This document shows positions 62,613 through 64,000 of a stretch of 64,000 nt of DNA, piece by piece. The translations under genes and the position numbers were made by a program. The notes under the pieces were generated by a model. It was not told the DNA's origin. It saw only the letters and a list, made by a program, of their open reading frames with translations, and searched no databases. Position 1 is the stretch's first letter, and each line of letters begins with the position of its first letter. This DNA comes from Rhodospirillaceae bacterium (GTDB lineage Bacteria > Pseudomonadota > Alphaproteobacteria > Rhodospirillales > JABJKH01): NCBI GenBank assembly GCA_018660465.1, contig JABJKH010000002.1, positions 1 to 64,000 of the forward strand. Reading direction: 5' to 3'.

Positions 62613-63868
62613 GCGCTCATCTTTAGCCGTAGGACATCGTTATAGACTTCCAGGGTTTTAGTGCACATGGATTGCCGGGAAAAATTTTCGCGAACGTTGG
62701 CAATCGCCCTTTTCGCCATTTGATTACGCGCGGCTTCTGATAGATCAAGAACCCGTGTGATCGCGTCTGCCAATGCACCTGCATCCCCCGGCTCTGTCAA
62801 CCAGCCGGTTTCGCCTTCGATGACCGTTTCCCGGGCTCCGCCATGATTGGAGACGATGACCGGACGGCCCATGGCCTGGGCTTCAGGCACAATCCGTCCA
62901 AAGGCTTCCGGATCGGTTGATGCTGAGACAACTAAGTCTGCCAACATGAAGGCCGCGGGCATGTCATTGCAATGATCGACGAAGCGCACGACCTCGCTCA
63001 GATCATACTTTTCGATCAACCCCTCTAATTCACTGCGGTATCCGGTTCGGCCTTGATCATCGCCCACCAACACACACCGTAGATTGGTACGGTTTAACTT
63101 TGCGATCGCCTCGATAAAAACCGTCTGGCCTTTCCATCGGGTCAAGCGCCCCGGCAGCATAACCACCGGCAACCCGTCATCAAGCCGCCATTGGGTGGCC
63201 AACGCGACAACCCGTTCTGCGGAAATCTGCGCCGGATCAAATCGTTCCAGTTCAACACCCCGATGAATGACACGAATAACAGATGCAGGGACGCCATAAC
63301 GCTGCCGAACCAGACCTGCAATAAATCCTGAAATTGCAATAACCCGCGCCCCCCGGGTCATAATCGAATTGTAGCGTCGCTTTAACCACCCGCCCTCATT
63401 ATAGGTGCCGTGAAATGTCGTCACGAAGGGGCGCGCTGTTCGTCTGGCAGCAAAGAAGGCGCTCCAGGCAGGTGCGCGTGACCGCACATGAACGACATCT
63501 ACATTTTGCTTTTGAATGAGTTCTGACAGGCGTGCGACATTCGCCCACATGACAAATGGATTTTTGCTGTCGACAGGCAAGGTAAAATGCTCGGCCCCGA
63601 CACGCTTTAGATCGTGTTCCAGCAAGCCCCCCGCGGACGCGACCAAGGCCCGGCCGCCGCTTTCAACAACAGCTTGGGCAATTTCGACCGTACCACGCTC
63701 GACACCGCCTGTACCGCCCAATGCCGGTAGAACCTGCAGCACCGTCGCCAAGCGACCGTCTAATTCGCCTATAGAATCCAATCTCGGCTCCGAGTTTTGT
63801 TCCTCTGGAACCCCATTGATGCCAGAGCCTTGTTCCTCTGGAACTTCATTGATGCTAGTGTCTGACAT
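62609..63868 (-). CDS. Glycosyltransferase family 4
   Basis: A retaining GT-B glycosyltransferase of about 419 aa. VLQVLPALGGTGGVERGTVEIAQA opens the N-terminal domain. VVMLPGRLTRWKGQTVFIEAIAKL near residue 230 and EAFGRIVPEAQAMGRPVIVSNHGGARE near residue 332 (E-x7-E motif) form the donor site. Likely role: lipopolysaccharide core or surface polysaccharide assembly. I use ATG 63868; a GTG three codons earlier (63877) is equally open and neither has a good ribosome site. The first 30 residues contain a repeated 11-residue unit and are probably disordered. Confidence 0.9.
   Translation of the reverse strand: MSDTSINEVPEEQGSGINGVPEEQNSEPRLDSIGELDGRLATVLQVLPALGGTGGVERGTVEIAQAVVESGGRALVASAGGLLEHDLKRVGAEHFTLPVDSKNPFVMWANVARLSELIQKQNVDVVHVRSRAPAWSAFFAARRTARPFVTTFHGTYNEGGWLKRRYNSIMTRGARVIAISGFIAGLVRQRYGVPASVIRVIHRGVELERFDPAQISAERVVALATQWRLDDGLPVVMLPGRLTRWKGQTVFIEAIAKLNRTNLRCVLVGDDQGRTGYRSELEGLIEKYDLSEVVRFVDHCNDMPAAFMLADLVVSASTDPEAFGRIVPEAQAMGRPVIVSNHGGARETVIEGETGWLTEPGDAGALADAITRVLDLSEAARNQMAKRAIANVRENFSRQSMCTKTLEVYNDVLRLKMSA
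63797..63862 (-). repeat. Two-copy 33-base tandem repeat in the N-terminus of the GT4 gene
   Basis: Two adjacent 33-base units share the block TTGTTCCTCTGGAAC...ATTGATGC (plus-strand reading). They encode two 11-residue copies of the pattern IN-x-VPEEQ-x-S-x at residues about 5-26. The units differ at several bases. The repeat keeps the reading frame and lies outside the catalytic domains. Confidence 0.8.
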
Positions 63869-63892
63869 CCCGTTCACTTAGCCGGTATCGTC

Positions 63893-64000
63893 ATGAATAA
63901 CCTAACAAATTGTTCTGCCTCCACCTCGCAAAAAGTAACCCGCGAGGATGGAAAGACTATCGCCTACCACTCCACTCCTGGCAAGTCCCCGGGCGTGGTG
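63893..64000 (+). CDS. Partial alpha/beta hydrolase (N-terminus; runs off the right edge)
   Basis: An ATG at 63893 opens a frame that stays open for the remaining 36 codons. The last part, REDGKTIAYHSTPGKSPGVV, has the pattern of the first strands of an alpha/beta hydrolase, where the oxyanion-hole HG motif would follow shortly. It is divergent from the GT4 gene with a 24-base gap between the start codons, so the promoters must overlap the coding regions. The assignment rests on a short segment only. Confidence 0.6.
   Translation, partial: MNNLTNCSASTSQKVTREDGKTIAYHSTPGKSPGVV

Noticed and set aside
1-64000. tRNA or rRNA genes, CRISPR arrays, insertion sequences, prophage or integrase genes
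   Set aside because: None were recognised: no clover-leaf sequences with TTCGA arms, no spaced short repeats, no transposase or integrase motifs in any large frame.

Overview
The window reads as a chromosomal segment of an alphaproteobacterium, probably a free-living member of the Rhodospirillales or a related order. The reasons are moderate G+C content, tripartite tricarboxylate (TTT) transporters, CbtAB cobalt transport, CobN/CobW/CobO-type cobalamin genes and an FNR-type regulator. No tRNA, rRNA, CRISPR array, insertion sequence or phage gene was seen. The species cannot be named from the sequence alone.

Region 1 (about 0.3-19.6 kb) is an accessory catabolic region. It has two complete TTT uptake operons (tctC-tctB-tctA) facing each other. 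Each carries a strong hairpin between the binding-protein gene and the membrane genes. Around them lie two large, diverged DUF3604/PHP-like proteins, a small NTF2-like protein and a UbiD-type prFMN decarboxylase. A tightly overlapping minus-strand operon encodes a three-subunit molybdenum hydroxylase, an amidohydrolase-2 protein and a TauD/TfdA dioxygenase. Together these suggest uptake and breakdown of an unidentified organic, perhaps aromatic, acid.

Region 2 (about 19.9-45 kb) is a cobalamin island with two AdoCbl riboswitches. The first precedes cobalt import genes (cbtB, cbtA, an outer-membrane beta-barrel, a NiCoT/HupE-like carrier). The second precedes cobU-cobW-cobN-cobO-cobQ. The corrin-ring genes follow: cbiX, cobH, cobL, cobI, a cbiG-cobJ fusion, cobM, cobK, cbiD, cobA, cobB and cobC, with bluB and cobT for the lower ligand. 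The set is a complete cobalt-early pathway (CbiX, CbiG, CbiD), yet it also contains the late-insertion chelatase subunit CobN and the O2-requiring BluB. CobS/CobT chelatase partners and cobalamin synthase (CobV) are not in the window.

Region 3 (about 45-46.5 kb) is a small hypoxia-regulation locus. A four-cysteine FNR-type regulator is flanked by two TTGAC-N4-GTCAA palindromes. One palindrome sits at the exact class-II distance from a TATAAC -10 box. It would drive a transcript of about 150 nt that ends in a strong intrinsic terminator and contains a 22-codon reading frame: a candidate FnrS-like sRNA or microprotein. The other precedes an 80-residue hypothetical protein.

Region 4 (46.5-64 kb) holds pheT-pheS-rplT-rpmI and thrS-infC, all on the minus strand. 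These normally form one cluster but are split here by about 8.3 kb of metabolic genes: RidA, a TPP enzyme, a cyclase-family hydrolase, two alpha/beta hydrolases, an FAD oxidoreductase, an NAD-dependent epimerase and a 2-keto-4-pentenoate hydratase-like protein. infC appears to start with AUA, and that codon overlaps the stop codon of a 29-codon upstream frame with its own strong ribosome binding site. Two glycosyltransferases (GT4, GT9) lie upstream of thrS, and the start of an alpha/beta hydrolase runs off the right edge.
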